From the NCBI GenBank assembly GCA_900548485.1, contig URKL01000097.1, positions 1 through 7,008 of the forward strand: a DNA stretch of 7,008 nucleotides. Direction: 5' to 3'. Source of the DNA: an uncultured Succinatimonas sp. Lineage in GTDB: Bacteria; Pseudomonadota; Gammaproteobacteria; Enterobacterales; Succinivibrionaceae. The notes beneath the pieces were generated by a model. That model saw only the letters and a program-made list of their open reading frames with translations. It searched no databases and was not told the DNA's origin. Within the stretch, counting starts at the first letter, position 1. Each line of letters opens with the position of its first letter. The position numbers were made by a program, and so were the translations under genes. Shown here one piece after another: positions 6,857 through 7,008 of this stretch.

Positions 6857-6899
6857 GGCACACAAAACCTCGTATTTCAGTGCGAGGATGTAGTGTGCC
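6857..6899. repeat. Imperfect hairpin at the end of an IS200/IS605-family element
   Basis: GGCACAC (6857-6863) pairs with GTGTGCC (6893-6899). An inner stem, CCTCGTA (6868-6874) with TGCGAGG (6881-6887), includes one G-T wobble and closes a 6-base loop. Unpaired AAAA and ATGTA form an internal bulge. IS200/IS605 elements lack terminal inverted repeats and carry subterminal imperfect hairpins that TnpA binds as single-stranded DNA. The location just beyond the tnpA stop codon fits this role. Whether this is the left or right end depends on the subgroup and is not decided here. Confidence 0.65.
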
Positions 6900-6926
6900 G
6901 ATTAGAAAAATGAAATTTTTCTAATC
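6900..6926. repeat. Perfect 12-bp hairpin over the tnpA stop codon
   Basis: GATTAGAAAAAT (6900-6911) and ATTTTTCTAATC (6915-6926) form a perfect 12-base-pair stem with a 3-base loop, GAA on the plus strand. It begins one base after the neighbouring element-end hairpin stops, so the two could stack. The tnpA stop codon TAG (6921-6923) lies in the stem. There is no T-run after it on either strand, so it does not look like a standard terminator. Confidence 0.75.
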
Positions 6927-7008
6927 CAGTGTGTTCTGCTGTTCTATATATTGTTTAATAATTGAAATAGGCGCACCCTTACAACTACCGGCAAAATAAG
7001 ATGGAGAG
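6921..7008 (-). CDS. tnpA: IS200/IS605-family transposase TnpA, C-terminal 28 residues (runs off the window)
   Basis: Only the end of the gene is visible: SPSYFAGSCKGAPISI followed by IKQYIEQQNTLD and a TAG stop. This matches the conserved C-terminal block of Y1 HUH transposases, e.g. IS608 TnpA with CFISTVGGAPLNVVKQYIENQQ. The tyrosine of IKQYIEQQ is the expected catalytic nucleophile, which forms the 5'-phosphotyrosine link with single-stranded DNA during transposition. The protein stops 4 residues after EQQ, shorter than IS608 TnpA, where about 30 residues follow, but normal for short IS200-type proteins. The HUH motif and the start are outside the window, so completeness cannot be judged. 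Confidence 0.88.
   Translation of the reverse strand, partial: SPSYFAGSCKGAPISIIKQYIEQQNTLD

Larger units (their letters stand above)
6857..7008 (-). mobile_element. End of an IS200/IS605-family insertion sequence (partial)
   Basis: The 3' part of tnpA together with two adjoining hairpins mark one end of an element that continues past the right edge. Whether it carries only tnpA (IS200 type) or also tnpB with a guide RNA (IS605 type) cannot be seen. The last base of the element is probably slightly left of 6857, near the TTTTTATCAAATTTTG stretch, since cleavage in this family occurs some bases outside the hairpin. Confidence 0.8.

Noticed and set aside
6806..6913. Plus-strand ORF of 35 codons starting MKFCLKKLKYADFYQ
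   Set aside because: It runs across the insertion-element boundary and both hairpins, has no ribosome site, and matches nothing recognised. It is best explained as chance.
6900..6926. The 12-bp hairpin as a standard intrinsic terminator of tnpA
   Set aside because: No T-run follows on either strand, and the stem is almost entirely A-T.

Overview
The window comes from an AT-rich gammaproteobacterium. The electron-transport genes match the Rsx/Rnf type of that class (for example the RsxA motif [16 protein letters not shown] and the RsxC/RsxD signature sequences), and the A-B-C-D gene order is the familiar one. The low GC content and the many lysine and asparagine residues would suit a host-associated anaerobe such as a member of the Succinivibrionaceae. 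That placement is an inference; no rRNA or other marker is present.

Layout. Bases 1-4191 hold the minus-strand operon rsxA-rsxB-rsxC-rsxD, tightly packed (4-nt overlap, 1-nt overlap, 29-nt gap). The first two codons of the next gene, probably rsxG, are at the left edge with a good ribosome binding site. Together these genes make most of a membrane complex that couples electron transfer between NADH and ferredoxin-like carriers to ion movement. In E. coli the same complex keeps SoxR reduced.

Bases 4227-4904 hold nth (endonuclease III) on the plus strand, divergent from rsxA across 35 bases. In E. coli nth is the last gene of the rsx operon, so here it has been moved and inverted. The best promoter candidates for the two directions face each other, so the two transcripts would overlap at their 5' ends. 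Bases 4905-5068 contain a possible 22-codon ORF of low support and a strong bidirectional terminator.

Bases 5069-6622 (minus) encode a 517-residue protein with a long disordered Asn/Ser/Pro/Gln-rich N-terminal half and a polytopic membrane C-terminal half. That half resembles, in order, the landmarks of cobalamin synthase CobS, but it lacks the CobS aspartate-rich catalytic motif. It is the most unusual gene in the window and may be a CobS-derived pseudoenzyme.

Bases 6623-6856 are AT-rich and non-coding, with a possible promoter for that gene. From about 6857 to the right edge lies the end of an IS200/IS605-family element: two abutting hairpins and the last 28 codons of its TnpA (Y1 HUH) transposase, including the catalytic-tyrosine helix. 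The rest of the element is outside the window.
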